A stretch of DNA of 64,000 nucleotides from Favolaschia claudopus. Taxonomy: Eukaryota > Basidiomycota > Agaricomycetes > Agaricales > Mycenaceae. Made by a program: the position numbers and the translations under genes. Location of the stretch: the NCBI GenBank assembly GCA_037176885.1, contig JAWWNJ010000264.1:1-64000 (forward strand). The letters run 5' to 3'. Numbering within the stretch: position 1 is the first letter of the stretch; each line of letters opens with the position of its first letter. The notes beneath the pieces were generated by a model. It saw only the letters and a list, made by a program, of their open reading frames with translations. It searched no databases and was not told the origin of the DNA. Of the stretch, positions 20,197 through 32,624 are shown in pieces.

Positions 20197-22257
20197 TAGA
20201 ATGAGGTGTATTATGGGGGCTCAAGTTATACTGTACAGAGAATGTATTTATAGAACTAGAATGAGTCAGAACAGAATGACTCCAGTGGAAATGACTCGGG
20301 AAGCAGTGCTTGGCTGTACCTGGCTGTGACTTGAGTAATGAGTCGATAAGTGAGTCAGGAGTGACTCGAATAGATTACAACAATAAGGAATTTCATCAGA
20401 GCCGTATTCAGGAGAAATCATGCGAGCAAAGGACTGCATAGGAGCAGGATCCAGGGAGTAGATACTGAGGGGGAGAGGAGAGCGAACTGGCGAAAAAGCG
20501 CTTGGGTAGGAGGATGATCAATAGAGCCAGACTGCAGACAGGTAGAGATGGCCTCGTTATCAATACGAAAGATAACCTCCAACCCAGCCCAACAGTGACC
20601 CCAGACCTCCGCTGCCCGTAGCACAGCACGCATCTCCTTCCAATGAATTGGATGGCGTTCATACTTCACCGGGACAGGTTCAGTGAAGAAAAGGTCACCA
20701 CCTCCCCAGTAACCGCCCAAACCCAGCTTACCACTAGCATCCGTGAAGATCTCAATGGTGGGACGCGGGGGGGGGTCCAATGGCAAAAATGCCATTGAAA
20801 GACGGGAGGAAGGTGTTCCACCACGCAATATCGAGTCGAGCAGAGGAAGGGAGACGGCGGCGCTGGTGACGGGGGAGAAGTGAAAGGCGGCGCATGAAGT
20901 CCCGGATACGGCGGGTGAAGAATCGTCCAACGGGAATCACTGACTGAGCAAAGACGAGATGGCCACAGAGTTTCTCTAGGTCATGGTAGCTGGCAGTCCG
21001 ACGAGACAGGCACCCATCCAGAAAGACAAGGAGGCGAGCAAGCTTATCTTTGGGCAGACGAGCCTGCATAGCAATTGAACTCAAGGCAGTGGGTCGGATC
21101 CTCCGCCTTGTCGCTGGAGATTGAGAAGCCGCAACCGCCCGGAAGACAGCACGACCATGACGAGCATACCCCCTGGAAGCGGGGGTGACAATGAGCCAAT
21201 CATCTAGGTTGCGGGGTCCCGTACAAACCCCAAAGGGCAGGAAGATGTCGAGGAATAGACGCTTCAACCACTCAAAGCCCATCAGGTGTATATGATCAGG
21301 GTGAATGGGAATATGCCTAACCGCCTCAAGGTCTGCCTTGTAGAGGAAAGACCGTTCGCCAGCCTGCCGGATGCGCTCAATCGCCCCCATGACAGCCTCA
21401 TACACCAGATGGCCAAACTCCGCTGGGATAGCGTCGTTGACGGATGAGCCAGGAGGGTACGAGAGATGATGGATACGACGACGCTTCTCACTATATTTCT
21501 TGGGTACAGAGCCCAGCGGAGACAGGACAGGCTTTACAGCAGAGTCCGTGATATCGACAATACGCCCCAGAGAAATCTCGTGAGCAATGTCTTTATTCAC
21601 TGTCTCGGGAAACACAAGTGCAGAAGGAAGAGGGGCAGGGGCAGAGGAGGAGGGGGGAGGCATACGTGCAGAATCCACACCTAGAAGGACACCATGGCGG
21701 ATGGCAGAGACGAGGGTCTCAGCGAACACCCGATCTGGGTAATCAATGAGGGCGTGCGCCCAAGCCTTGGGGTGCAGCTTTGAGGGCGGCATTGGCTTTG
21801 AATGAGGAGTCGTCAGCGAAAAGAGGAGCTCTGTATTAGGGCGTGCTGGAGGAAGCAGTGGTGGTAGTGGCACCTCAAAAGTTTCCAAGCGAGGAGAGCC
21901 AGAAACATCTCCCCCTCGCTCACCCGGCTTCACTAACACGCCAGCAGGGGGATTTTCCTGAGGCGGAATAGGCCAAGCCACATCTGGGGGCGTTGACATA
22001 CGACGAGGGCACGAAGGTGCGATATGGGCACGCTCTCCACAATGAGAGCAGACATGGCGACGAGGACATCGACGTCGACCATCCCAGCAACCCCCAACAC
22101 GGTTGTGGCCCCAACAGATCTGTGTACGCACTGGAGCCCCAGCAATCATCAAGATTCTACCATCGTTTGGAGGAGTCCATGGTCCCCGGTCGGGGGTCCC
22201 CCAGCGCAAGAGACCATCAACATTGATAAGTCTGGGGAGGGGCCGAAGAGAAGGCAT
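20197..22257 (-). pseudogene. DIRS-like reverse transcriptase element, copy 2
   Basis: Best-preserved DIRS-like copy. One frame is open from 22257 to 20752 (501 codons): zinc knuckle, linker, RT with shortened palm, and the RNase H approach. A G run at 20765-20774 (three or four G longer than in copies 1 and 3) then shifts it; the RNase H domain is open in the other frame to 20418. In copy 3 the same stretch is continuous, so the break here is probably a base-call error. The 30-residue palm deletion and the lack of a tyrosine recombinase are shared by all copies and are real. Confidence 0.68.
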
Positions 22258-22645
22258 CGAGGTCGACCAGCCGAAGGTGGGGGAGAAGACGAGAGAGCGG
22301 CGTGAGCACCCAGAAGTAAAAACACGAGAAAAGAGGGATGACAGCGAAGGGGGAAGAAGACTAGTAGCAGGGGACGAGACTCAGGGTCATGGAGGGGGAC
22401 TGGACAAGGGAAAGTCTCAAAGAGACGGAGTCGCCGCGCCAAAAGCGCAATGTGCGGAGGTGGGCGAGACGAAGAGAATGAGGAGACATGTGACTGATGA
22501 GATCACCTTTTGCCAATCCCCTTGGACTGCCAGACCATCCATGTCATGTGAGATGCTCTGACCCGAAGGTATCCAACTGAGCTATTCTGCCGATAGTGCG
22601 AACGGACTAAACCCCAGACTTCAACACTTTGTTCATGTACCTATA
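22258..22645. other. Gene-free stretch before Cop1 LTR, copy 2
   Basis: Equivalent to 3409-3797 with one C fewer near 22573. No supported gene. Confidence 0.5.
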
Positions 22646-23046
22646 TGTTGGAATGTGGGTTTTGCCTCTGACATCTCTCAATCTCATGAGTGTCACCACT
22701 TTGATCCTTTGATCCTATCATCAATATCTGATCCTATTGATCCTATGCATCCCTCTGATCCTTTATGACCCTATCATTGATACCGGATCCTGCTGATCCT
22801 ATGTCCCTTGTTCTCTTTATGGTAATCCCCTTGTTCCCAATTAGGTAGTTCCTTTGTGCCCAATTAGGTCTTCCCTTTGTCTACCATATGTAGCATTCCC
22901 TTTGTTCCTGTACCTATATATACAGCCTAGCTAGTGCCTTGAGTCCTCAGTTCTCACTGTTGACTTCAGGCAAGTATTTACTTCACATTGCAATCTACCT
23001 GAGTTCTCACTGTTGACTTCAGACCTCTGTGCTTGCCTGTTCAACA
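22646..23046 (+). mobile_element. Cop1 5' LTR, plus orientation, copy 2
   Basis: 401 bp, identical in layout to 3798-4198, followed at 23047 by the half-tRNA-type primer-binding site and a 580-bp leader without genes. Confidence 0.92.
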
Positions 23047-23636
23047 GGTTATGGGCCCCGGCCTTTGAACATCTCCTGAGTTTATCATCCTGAGATCTCA
23101 TCCCTCTGCGCTCTTCACTCTCTTTGCCCTTATAGTGTGTGTGTTTAAGTCCCTTTAAGTCTTGTAGTTAGGAACACCAACTGTTGGGACAAATCCTCTT
23201 TGAGAGGTAGTCTTTGATCCACCAGAAAACAAATGGTCAGGGGACTCCACAGCTATGACGTCTTCTGACTTGGGCAGAAGTTCTCTGTCTCCAAGACATC
23301 ATCATGCTGTGCTCACTTATGTCATATCTTACGTCACCTCTTGTATATAAGTAGTCCGCTGGGGATCTCTGATCCCCAGGTTTGTTATCGACTTGGCTCC
23401 TGGGCCCTTCTCCCCTTACAATGGTAGTCAATCCTGTTGATTCTGGGGTTAGGGCCTAAGTGCCTTACAACTGGGTGTTCTTCAGCATCAGTTACATACA
23501 CATACCTACTTTAGTTGCCTCTTCTCACACACACACTCCTGAGGGCGCCATCTGTTTGTGCAGGTGGTTCTAGCTTATCATCCATCTTTCCTGCGCATTT
23601 TCCATTCCCTATATCCCCCCATATTCTCTCTCTGCC

Positions 23637-25251
23637 ATGACTCATGATGAGAGGCTTCCCATCCTTACCAAGGAGTCTATATTCTCCAACTGGTCCAGTG
23701 ACTCCAAGGCTAAACTCAAAGCCAAGGGTGTCTGGTCCTATTGTCTGCCTGCAGCTTCTGATGCAGAGATTAATGCAGAGGCTAGAGACAGATGCTCTGG
23801 TCTCTTGTGGCAGATGTTGGGTGATGATGTCAAGCCTCTTGTTAAGGAACATGAGGATGATCCTTGCGCTCTTTGGACAGCTTTGGAGCAGCGCTTTTCC
23901 CCTAGAAAGGCAGGCTTCACTGCCTACCGCACGAAGGGCGCTTTGCTATCCTTAAAGCGCCCTTTGAGCAATCGCTGCTTCAAGTTCCTTGAAGTGGCCT
24001 CTAATGCAAGTCTTCTAACTACCTCCACTTCATCTTTTGCTGACAAACGATGGAACTCAGACTCAGGCACCACATCGCACATGACCCATCAACGTCGGCT
24101 TCTGCTGAACGCCGTTCCGCACAGGGTTCCCATCCAAGTCGCAAATGGAGTTGTAGTGTACTCTGAATTAAAAGGAGAGATCTTGCTTAAGCCACTTATA
24201 CACGGACGTAGTAGCAAGCATGTAATTCTCACAAATGTCTTGTATGTTCCAAATCTATCTGCCTTGCTGGCAAGCTGAATGCGGCTCCATTTCCTTCCAC
24301 TGGACACCGTGCATCTGCACCTCTTGAATTAATACACTCTGGGGTGGAGACATCGTATTGTCTTTGTTGATGATCACACAAGCTTCAAAGTGTGCATGCA
24401 CATGAAGCGCAAGAGTGGTGCGCTCAATGCATTCAAGGTGTTCAAAGCTTATGCTGAGAACCACTTTGGTTGCAAAATCAAAGAGTTTCAAGAGGTGGGG
24501 AGTACATGTCTGAGGATTTCCTTACCTCTTGTGGCATTATGCGCCGTCATTCGACAAGGAATAGACCGCAGCAGAACGGGACAGCAGAGCGTGCTAATCG
24601 CACGATAGATGAGCACACTACGGCTATGCTACATGAAGCAACTTTTAAAGCGCTTGCAGTTGCGGCATAAGTTATGTTCATGTTAGCAATATGCATCCCT
24701 CAGCTCATATCCCTGGAGATACTACTCCGTTTGAGCTGTGGTACAAGCGTAAGCCTGATGTGTCACACCTTAGGGTGTGGGGTTGTCTTGCCTATCTTTA
24801 GATAAACGGGACGTTTCCGGCATCCACTTTCAAAAGTGCGTCTTTGTGGGATATCCCACACAACACAAGGGATGGCTCTTCTACAATCCAGAGACACGCA
24901 AAATTGTTGTCTCTGAGCGCGCAGTCTTTGATGAGCGCTATTACCCTGGGAACAAACCAACTCTTCTTAAACTCTGTCCTAATTGTCCATCCTCTGAATT
25001 TGTTGATCTTCCTCCAGTTGTGCCGGAGTTGGATGACTCTGGTGTTTATCATGCACCTCCTGCTCCACCTCCCAATCCCCCAAATCCAAATCCTCCTTCC
25101 AATCACACTTCTCGTTCGCCTTCACCTGCGCCACCTCCTGCCAATGACCCTCCTCAGCAGCAATCACCACCTCCTTCTCCTATTGGAATCGCTGCACGTC
25201 GGCGTTACCATGGTCAAACCACTGAACACAAACCTGCTGCTGAGTGGTGGA
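23637..25251 (+). pseudogene. Cop1 gag-pol, plus copy, deleted, copy 2
   Basis: As 4789-6406, but the first ORF is open for 213 codons (23637-24278) because the AG insertion of copy 1 is absent. This shows that three gag deletions and the jump after YVPNLS leave one reading frame open. The proline-rich linker ORF (24777 onward) is also open into the unknown fragment that follows. Integrase lesions are shared with the minus copy. Confidence 0.88.
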
Positions 25252-25777
25252 CTGTCTCGGACGTTCTGAGAGCACAGCGGACCTGCGGTCCGCAATTGAT
25301 CCGGACCACGCGAGTTCGGGTAAATTTGATGTGCGGAAGTGCTCTCAGAACGTCTTGGGCATTTGGTACCGTTGTCACGTCACACTATGCCTCCCCGTCC
25401 ATTAACATTAACCGCGCCCTTAATGACCCTACACCCTTAGTAAGATCGCAGAATGTGTTGTATACACCTACATATAATCCTCAGCACTTCCAGCTTTTTC
25501 TGAGCAGTCCTAAATTGCGGTCAGTTTTGTTTTCTCGGAATCTTCGGGCCGAAGATTCAGATAATCTTGTTTTCTAGTCCGCTATGCTCCTGCCTCTCGT
25601 CTTTGCGGTGGTGATGCGTCGGATGATGGTGAGATGATGCCTTCCGATCATAACTCCTTCATTGAAGCAAGTTTCTAGAGTACCTATCACCGGACGAAGA
25701 TGATCGTAAGTGCAAACGCAAGGGCAAGGGCAAGCAGCCTGCGCGCAAGAAGGCATCAACTTCAAACTGCACAACGA
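25252..25777 (+). other. Unknown fragment fused to Cop1, copy 2
   Basis: Matches 6407-6932, including the 93-bp hairpin (25261-25353). The frame from Cop1 is open to 25577. No motif is recognised. Confidence 0.5.
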
Positions 25778-26015
25778 TGTTGAACAGGCAAGCACAGAGG
25801 TCTGAAGTCAACAGTGAGAACTCTAGTAGGTTGCAATGTGAAGTAAATACTTGCCTGAAGTCAACAGTGAGAACTGAGGACTCAAGGCACTAGCTAGGCT
25901 GTATATATAGGTACAGGAACAAAGGGAATGCTACATATGGTAGACAAAGGGAAGACAAAGGAACTACCTAATTGGGAACAAGGGGATTACCATAAAGAGA
26001 ACAAAGGACATAGGA
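25778..26015 (-). mobile_element. Cop1 LTR, minus, left part, copy 2
   Basis: Matches 6933-7170; the right part is at 28096-28253. Confidence 0.88.
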
Positions 26016-26354
26016 TGTTGAATGTGGTGCTTGGTGTGGTTTGGTACAGACGTGTCGCTTTCCTTTTTCGTACATTGTCACGTATTTAGGCACTTTGTGA
26101 CAATGTGACTTGGCTTTTCGCCTCCCATCTGGTGCTCTTTTTGCCTTTTCGGCTTCCATCTGGTGTACACCTTCCAACAGGTTATTGGGCCCTGCCTTGA
26201 ACCACTCTATACCTCATTACCTCTTCCTCTGCCACTTTTCACTCCGAAATCTCTTCTTTTGAGCTGGATTCACCTCTAGCTCTCTGGATACCCTTTTCCT
26301 GTCTGCGCTTTTCTGTCACGTCACACATCCTGCGTCACACTTTCCCGTGATCAC

Positions 26355-27822
26355 ATGGCTCCACCCCCTATCACCACAGCTCTGACTAATGTCCTCACTG
26401 TCATCCTTGATGGGTCCAATTGGGCCAAGTTCGTGAAGAATTTCAAGGTCTTCCTTCTCGGTCTCGACGCTCTCTGGGTTGTAGATGGAGGTCCTGGTAC
26501 TGAAGCCGACAATCTTTCCCTTGATCGTATGATCATCCCCCACCTCTACTCCCATGTCCACGAGGACTATCAGTATCTTGTTGAGGATCAGGTCTCGGCT
26601 ACTGCGGCGTTTAAGTCTCTCAAGGGTCACTTCGAGAAATCGAATATGACCAATCGTATTGTAGGTCGCGCGGAGCTTAACGCTGTCCGCCATGATCCTT
26701 CCAAGGATATCTCCGTCTACACCCGTGCTATGGCTGATGCTGTCAAGAAGCTCACTGCCATGGGGGTCACCATTGACGAGACGTATCATAAGGATCTTCT
26801 CCTTATCAACCTCCATCCCTCCTATAGCTCCGTCCGCACTGTCCTTCTCACACGCGCTGCGGAGCCCACGCTTAAAGACGTCACCGATCTCCTCACGGCG
26901 TCTGCTGCTGATCCTTAGTCTCTCGTAGACAGACGCTCTATATATACCAGCTCGGTGCCCTCGCTATATAGAGTCTGTTAGTTACCGCGCCCCTCGGACC
27001 GCGTCAGAATGTTATTAGCTAATATTATATAAGTCCGGATTCGCCGGTTTCTCTTTCCCTCCTTCCTTTGGCGTGTTTCTATGCTGAATACAGTCCCAGA
27101 GCACTTTATACAAAGGCTCCTCTATCCCTGCATACTCTCTGGATTTTCTGAAGCAGTCTGAGTGCAAAATGCAACTCATTTTCGCCGCTCGGCCGAGAGG
27201 TCCGAAATACACGTGATGAAAACGCGGTAGCTTTTGCTGAGACACACCATCGCATTATGAAGATTCTGAACTGATAGAAAGGTAGCTTGACGGCTTTGGT
27301 GCAAAAAGGTTATGAGAAAACACAATTTTTGAGCGAGATATACGCGACGTGAAATCTGCTTACATGATATTAGCTAATAACATTCTGACGCGGTTGCAAG
27401 GGCGCGGTAACCATAAGACTAGCTGATCCTGGGATCAAGCAGGAGGATGATGGTCTCAGTCCCCTCGCATTCATTGCTCGCGCCGCTCCCGTTCCCCGTC
27501 GCTCCGCCCTCGCTGCCACCTCTTCTTCCCCCTTGACCGGCAGCATTTCTTCGGACGGTTTTCCTCAGGACTCTCGGTGGTGCGATCCCACTAACTCCAA
27601 CTGTCATCGCTGCGGTCGTGTTGGCCATATCGCTCACAAATGCATGCATACCATGCCCGCCTTCGTCAAGGATTGGATCAATTCCAATCTTCGCAATCCT
27701 CAGTCGCACAAGGCTGCATTCGCGTCCGCTCTCGATGCCGGCATCGATCCCGAGGTGTTTCTCGAACTCTGGGGCATCCACGTTGGAGAACGTTCTCTGA
27801 TCTGCCCCCTCATCGGACTTAG
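26355..27822 (+). pseudogene. Cop2 Gag, split by insertion, copy 2
   Basis: First part 26355-26918 (187 codons). After the insertion, the frame from GIKQEDDG through the zinc knuckle CHRCGRVGHIAHKC (27599-27640) is open without the shift seen in copy 1. Removing the insertion and one GCTGATCCT would give one Gag frame. Confidence 0.9.
26916..27421. mobile_element. 506-bp TIR insertion in Cop2 gag, copy 2
   Basis: Same insertion as 8071-8576; target repeats GCTGATCCT at 26907-26915 and 27422-27430. Confidence 0.82.
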
Positions 27823-28095
27823 CTGGATTTGGTGGGAGATGGAGTGTTGGATTTGGTGGGAGTTGGATTATTGGATTCGGTGGGAGTATTTGTTCTTTGG
27901 TTGTGTTCGCTTTCGTCTGTCCCAGGTGGGAGTGTTGAATGTGGTGCTTGGTGTGGTTTGGTACAGACGTGTCGCTTTCCTTTTTCGTACATTGTCACGT
28001 ATTTAGGCACTTTGTGACAATGTGACTTGGCTTTTCGCCTCCCATCTGGTGCTCTTTTTGCCTTTTCGGCTTCCACTGGTGTACACCTTCCAACA

Positions 28096-28253
28096 TAGGA
28101 TCAGTAGGATCAGGTATCAGTGATAGGATCGTAAAGGATCAAAGGGATGCATAGGATCAGTAGGATCAGATATTGATGATAGGATCATAAAGGATCAAAG
28201 TGGTGACACTCTTGAGAGTGAGAGATGTCAGAGGCAAAACCCACATTCCAACA
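28096..28253 (-). mobile_element. Cop1 LTR, minus, right part, copy 2
   Basis: Matches 9253-9410. Confidence 0.88.
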
Positions 28254-29517
28254 TGAACCCCATCACATATCATGTTGGAAGGTGTACACCAGATTCGAGC
28301 CAAGGTGGAAGGTGTACACCAGATTCGAGCCAAGGGGGAGAGGGACATGCGAGTTAGCTGATTGATCGGTGGTGGAGGAGGAGTTCGAGTTCGAGCAGGT
28401 TTTTGGGTTAACGGCAAGGGAACGTTCGGGCTCAGACGCAAAAACATCTGTGTGAGGGCCGAAAGCGGCCGGCTGCTGTGCGGTAGATTGAATCCAATCG
28501 AAGATAGGATGCTATGACTAAGACAAGAGTGTAAGACATCCAAAAAACGGATGAAAGTCTGGGTACATACGTTGGGCGCGAGTTGATTGAGGTTGAAGTC
28601 ATTATATCCGACAGCAACATCGGTAAACAGCGATACCTCACCATTGTGAGTGCACGGCACCACCCAATCAGAATAAGTCTAGAGATACAACAGTCAGGTC
28701 TCGCACCGAGAATGAAAGAAAGAATACGTACTGTGGTTTTTCCGCGCGCAATAAGATGGTAAAGGAGGAGATCTTGAAGAATCAAGTCACGAAATAGAGA
28801 CAATTGCTCAGCCTGCCAGCGAGGAATAGGTAGACCCGCTCGAAGCTCGACGAAATTCGTTGCGGCGATGCCACAGCTGCCTCCTCCACTGTATGTACCC
28901 TGCACATCCATGAGCCCAGACTGGATTGATTGCTGCTGGAGTGGAGGGGCAAAACGATTGAGCCCAGAAAATGCCCAACGGAGAATGGGAAGGAGATCCG
29001 GGGCATCACAGCGATTGAGCGAGTCGCCAAACTCGTAGGGATTGGATAAGACTTTACAAGTCGCAGAGTAATGATCGTTCATCCACGACACAAAACCAAT
29101 CAAGTCAACCTGACCGCTGCGAATGCGCTCTCGGATGGCGATAATTTCAGGGCTATATGGAGAGACAATTTCGCGATGTAGATTGGCGTCGTTGTCGATC
29201 CCTTCGAAGACCTTCCGGAGCTCGCGCGCATTTTCGACGAAGCTGGTGGGCAGAAAGATGAATGAAGGTTCGACGCCTGGGAACATAGCAGCTCGTTGGA
29301 AATAGATGAACTCGGCCCGAGCTTTCATAATATCGTCGAGGATCCAGCGCTCGTCGAGCAAGCAGCCTAGGTTGTAAAGAGGAGTCTGGGTGACACTAAA
29401 ACCAGCAAGCGGTTCAGAGAAGCGATTGAGCTTCAACTTCTCGAAGAGAGCGGGGGAAAGAAGACTCTCTCGCCAGCATGACGCAAAGGGACTTAGGCAC
29501 TTCTGCCCAAGTCCCAT
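28254..29517 (-). pseudogene. Ulp1-like protease gene, tail-truncated, copy 2
   Basis: As 9411-10675: C48-type His, Asp and Cys blocks, with the C-terminal exon lost to the duplicated 31-bp sequence containing a Cop2 LTR end (28276-28338). One A fewer in the run near 28543 is the main difference from copy 1. Confidence 0.65.
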
Positions 29518-29988
29518 TACATCATTCCCCTGATCTGCACAGCATGATGCAAATTGCCTTGGCCCAAGGCCAATTACATCATAGTTCTAGAGCTCCATCA
29601 AACACGTCATCAAGCTGGGACTTAGCTTGTGACCGGGCAGAGACTATTGCCGGTTGACCCGGCCCTGTGGGAACTAGTTAGTATATGTTTGCCACACCTA
29701 GCGTGGGAATCCTTAGCCTTTCTTCTCTTTGGATTCTCCCTCGCTAGGTGCGCTGTAATGTATTCCTAGTAGCGTCTTTAATTAACTTTGGATTCTCCCT
29801 CGCTAGACCCTCGAGACATCTCGGGTCCTAAAGGTTGCCCTTACAGCAGAAGAAAGCCTTCAAGGGATTAACTGGTCAAGATTGCGCGCTTTGGCGATTT
29901 TTCAGACGCTTCGTCGGACTCCTCCTCTGCTGTCTCGGACGCGCAAACCGCGAATCTTGCCCCCTCCTCCCCCTCTCTAGAACCCACC
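29518..29988 (+). other. Gyp1 LTR/leader-like region, copy 2
   Basis: Matches 10676-11147. No gene. Confidence 0.4.
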
Positions 29989-30186
29989 ATGACCGACTCT
30001 GCCGCCGCTGCTGCAGCCGCCGCCGAGCGGATGGATAGGCTCGAGAGGACTGTTGACCGTCCGGTCGAGCTTTTTCAAACCGCTGCCAATCCTCCCACTA
30101 CTACTGCTCCGACCCCTGCCGCTCCTCCAGAGCCTCCGGCCGAGAGTCCAGGACTCTTTGCCAACCTCACACCGGTGAAACGCTGA
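29989..30186 (+). pseudogene. Gyp1 Gag N-terminal piece, copy 2
   Basis: Identical to 11148-11345: alanine-rich start, proline-rich linker, stop at the insertion. Confidence 0.7.
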
Positions 30187-31446
30187 CTATAGGGCATCTG
30201 TGGAAAACACCCAAGAAATGAAAGGAATTAAATCCCTGATCAAATCCCAAATATAATCCTAAACCACTATAACATCGACGTGCGAGGTTCGGGGTTCCAG
30301 TCCAGTATAGACTGTGGCAATCCAACTATCCTAATACTCAAAATATACTAAACTTAAGCTTTCGCGATTGCTGACTTTGTACAGAGAACGTCTATACGAG
30401 TCCTATGTTGACACAGGAAGTGTGGGTTTTTGAGATGTAACTCTTCTCAAGAGGTTTAGGTGTTTAAGTTGCTTGTTAAGCCAATATATCACTCGCGAAA
30501 GATGTCCGATAACTGTTTCACGCGTCCCGTAGGTCAAAAGTTCTTATAATTCCACGCGTAAGTTCCCAAAATTTCCAATATTCCACGCGTACAATTCAAG
30601 AGATGATCCAACAGACAGTATATATTGACGAAACAAACCAAAGAAACAAATAAGCTTCTGGAGTTTATCTCGAATGGAGTCCAACTTCTAGTTGTTCACG
30701 AAGCCAACACTGGCTTGACGCTCACAACGAATGGAGGGAATCCACTAGAGTACCAGTACAGGAAACGATGCCTTTTATACCTTTCACTAATAAATAATAA
30801 GAGACCGAACAATTGACAAACGGGTATATGGTGAGAGAAACCTAGGGCCCGCTATGCCCTCGCCCTATCCTTGGTTGCCAGAACAGGAAATGGATCAAAA
30901 GTGCATTGAGTTCCACTCCCTTATCCCGATCATTATGTTATGACAGTGGCCCGCTGCGGCCCAATCAATATTGCCCAAATTGGCATTAATGGGTGTCCCT
31001 CCTCGGACCGTGCTCCTTGATCGTAATACGGCGGCAGCCACCTCGGCATGACATGTAGTTCCTTGTAGGAATATTCTACGTCCGCAAATCCCTCGCAATT
31101 GATTTATAGAATTATTCGTGAAAGCCTCTTGCCTCCAGGAAACACTCCTTCTGGCCTTTCGGCAGGTTCTTATAAGTCCCAAGTAATATCCTACTCATTC
31201 TGCCTTTGGTCGGAACACAGGGTGACTCCCAATCCTATTCCGGATGGTTAGAGACCTATCGTGATAGGTCTGTTCTGGAATATTATAACTTCCACGCTAT
31301 ACCAGCGCAGTCGTATACAGTGCCAGACCTCCCACTAGTGTATAATCCTTTAACTGGCCGCTCAGGCAAACACCAGTCCTCATACGAGCGTATTCCCTTG
31401 GTATTTAATGTATTACTCTTTTAATACAATAGCACTTGAACTGAAA
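30187..31446. mobile_element. AT-rich insertion in Gyp1 gag, copy 2
   Basis: Matches 11346-12606 with three one-base length differences. No convincing ORF. Confidence 0.5.
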
Positions 31447-32203
31447 ATGAATAAATTCAGTCCTGGCCCAATACCGGGTCTATCGCCGGCAGCAAAAACG
31501 GTCCTCCGACCGAACCCCCCTTTTGTCTTTGACGGCGACCGCTCGGCTGGCCGGGCCTTCCTTCACTCAGATCGGACTTACCTCCGACTGGTTCCGGAGG
31601 CATTTGTCGAAGGCGGCGAGATGTCTAAGGAAAAGGCAGTGCGTTTCACCATGTCCTTTATGTCCAAAGACTCTGCGCAAAAATGGGCTGAGCGGATGTC
31701 CATCAAAACCCCTTTCCCCTTCCTCACCTGGGACGCCTTCACCAAGGAGTTCTGCTCACGCTTTGTCGAGGAGAACGAGCAGGACCATGCCCTACACAAA
31801 CTTGAGTCTAGGGCATACTATATGGGCTCCCGGGATGTCTTCAAGTACACTGATGACTTTGAAGACCTCTTTGACCTCGCTGGGTTTGCTGACGCGTTGG
31901 TCAAGGTCACCAAGTTTCGCTCTGGCCTTGACCCTGCCATCAATGCGGCCATCACCTCGTCCAGCGACCCCCCAGACCTCCGCGACTACATGGCTTGGCG
32001 GACCCGAGCGTACCGCCAGAACGAATCGCACGTGCGGGCTCGTGCTGCTGGGCTTCTCGCGAAAGCCCCCTCAGCTCCGCCAGCCTCTCGCTCACGTCCA
32101 GCAGGTGTCTTCCCTGTTGTCCCTGCGCCTCCTCCTCGGGCCATGCCAGCTCCTGCTCCTCCGCAGGTAGTCCCCATGGACGTTGATCGCACGCGCTCCG
32201 GGA
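31447..32203 (+). pseudogene. Gyp1 Gag main domain, cut by array junction, copy 2
   Basis: Gag domain open from ATG 31447 to the junction at 32203 and 29 bases beyond into Gyp2 flank. Unlike copy 1 the proline-rich linker is in frame. The zinc knuckle is absent, because the repeat unit ends here. Confidence 0.9.
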
Positions 32204-32624
32204 AAGCAGTTGAGATTGTTGCCTCGAGGTGATTCTTGACCATATGGACGAGTCTGGACCCTGAAATCGATTTCCACCGGAGGCAGGAGCCAGGAACGAA
32301 TGTTCAAAAGTCAAGGTGAGACGAAATGATGCGATCATATGAGATTCCCACGGTTCAACTGGTTTGTGTCGGTGGTGTCGGTGGAGCAAAAGAGGTGAAA
32401 GTTGAAGGATAGAGAGTGTAGGGTATATAGAATTAAATGGGTGAATGAAACTGGGAGGTTGGTATGTGAGTTTGGGTTGTTTTCAATGTAAACAGCGAAG
32501 CTGTGTCACATCCGCGGGGCACGCGAAAAATCAACCGTCCTCGGTTGCGTCGAGGGGAGAGGGAGTAGAACGAGATCGAAGGGAGACAAAAACAAGTCAA
32601 GGGAAGGGGTATACATGGTCTTCA
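32204..32624. other. Array junction and gene-free Gyp2 flank, copy 3
   Basis: Second occurrence of the junction seen at 13362/13363. One CCGCGG at 32509. No gene. Confidence 0.6.

Larger units (their letters stand above)
26016..28095 (+). mobile_element. Cop2 gag-only element, copy 2
   Basis: LTRs at 26016-26179 and 27933-28095, with TAGGA duplications at 26011-26015 and 28096-28100. Content as in copy 1. Confidence 0.92.
13363..32203. repeat. Tandem array copy 2 (complete, 18841 bp)
   Basis: The only complete copy in the window. It begins with the non-coding end of Gyp2 and ends in Gyp1 gag just after CGCTCCGGGA, at the same internal base as copy 1. Order and orientation of all elements match copy 1. 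The boundary is defined because copy 3 runs through this point into different, uninterrupted Gyp1 sequence. Confidence 0.95.
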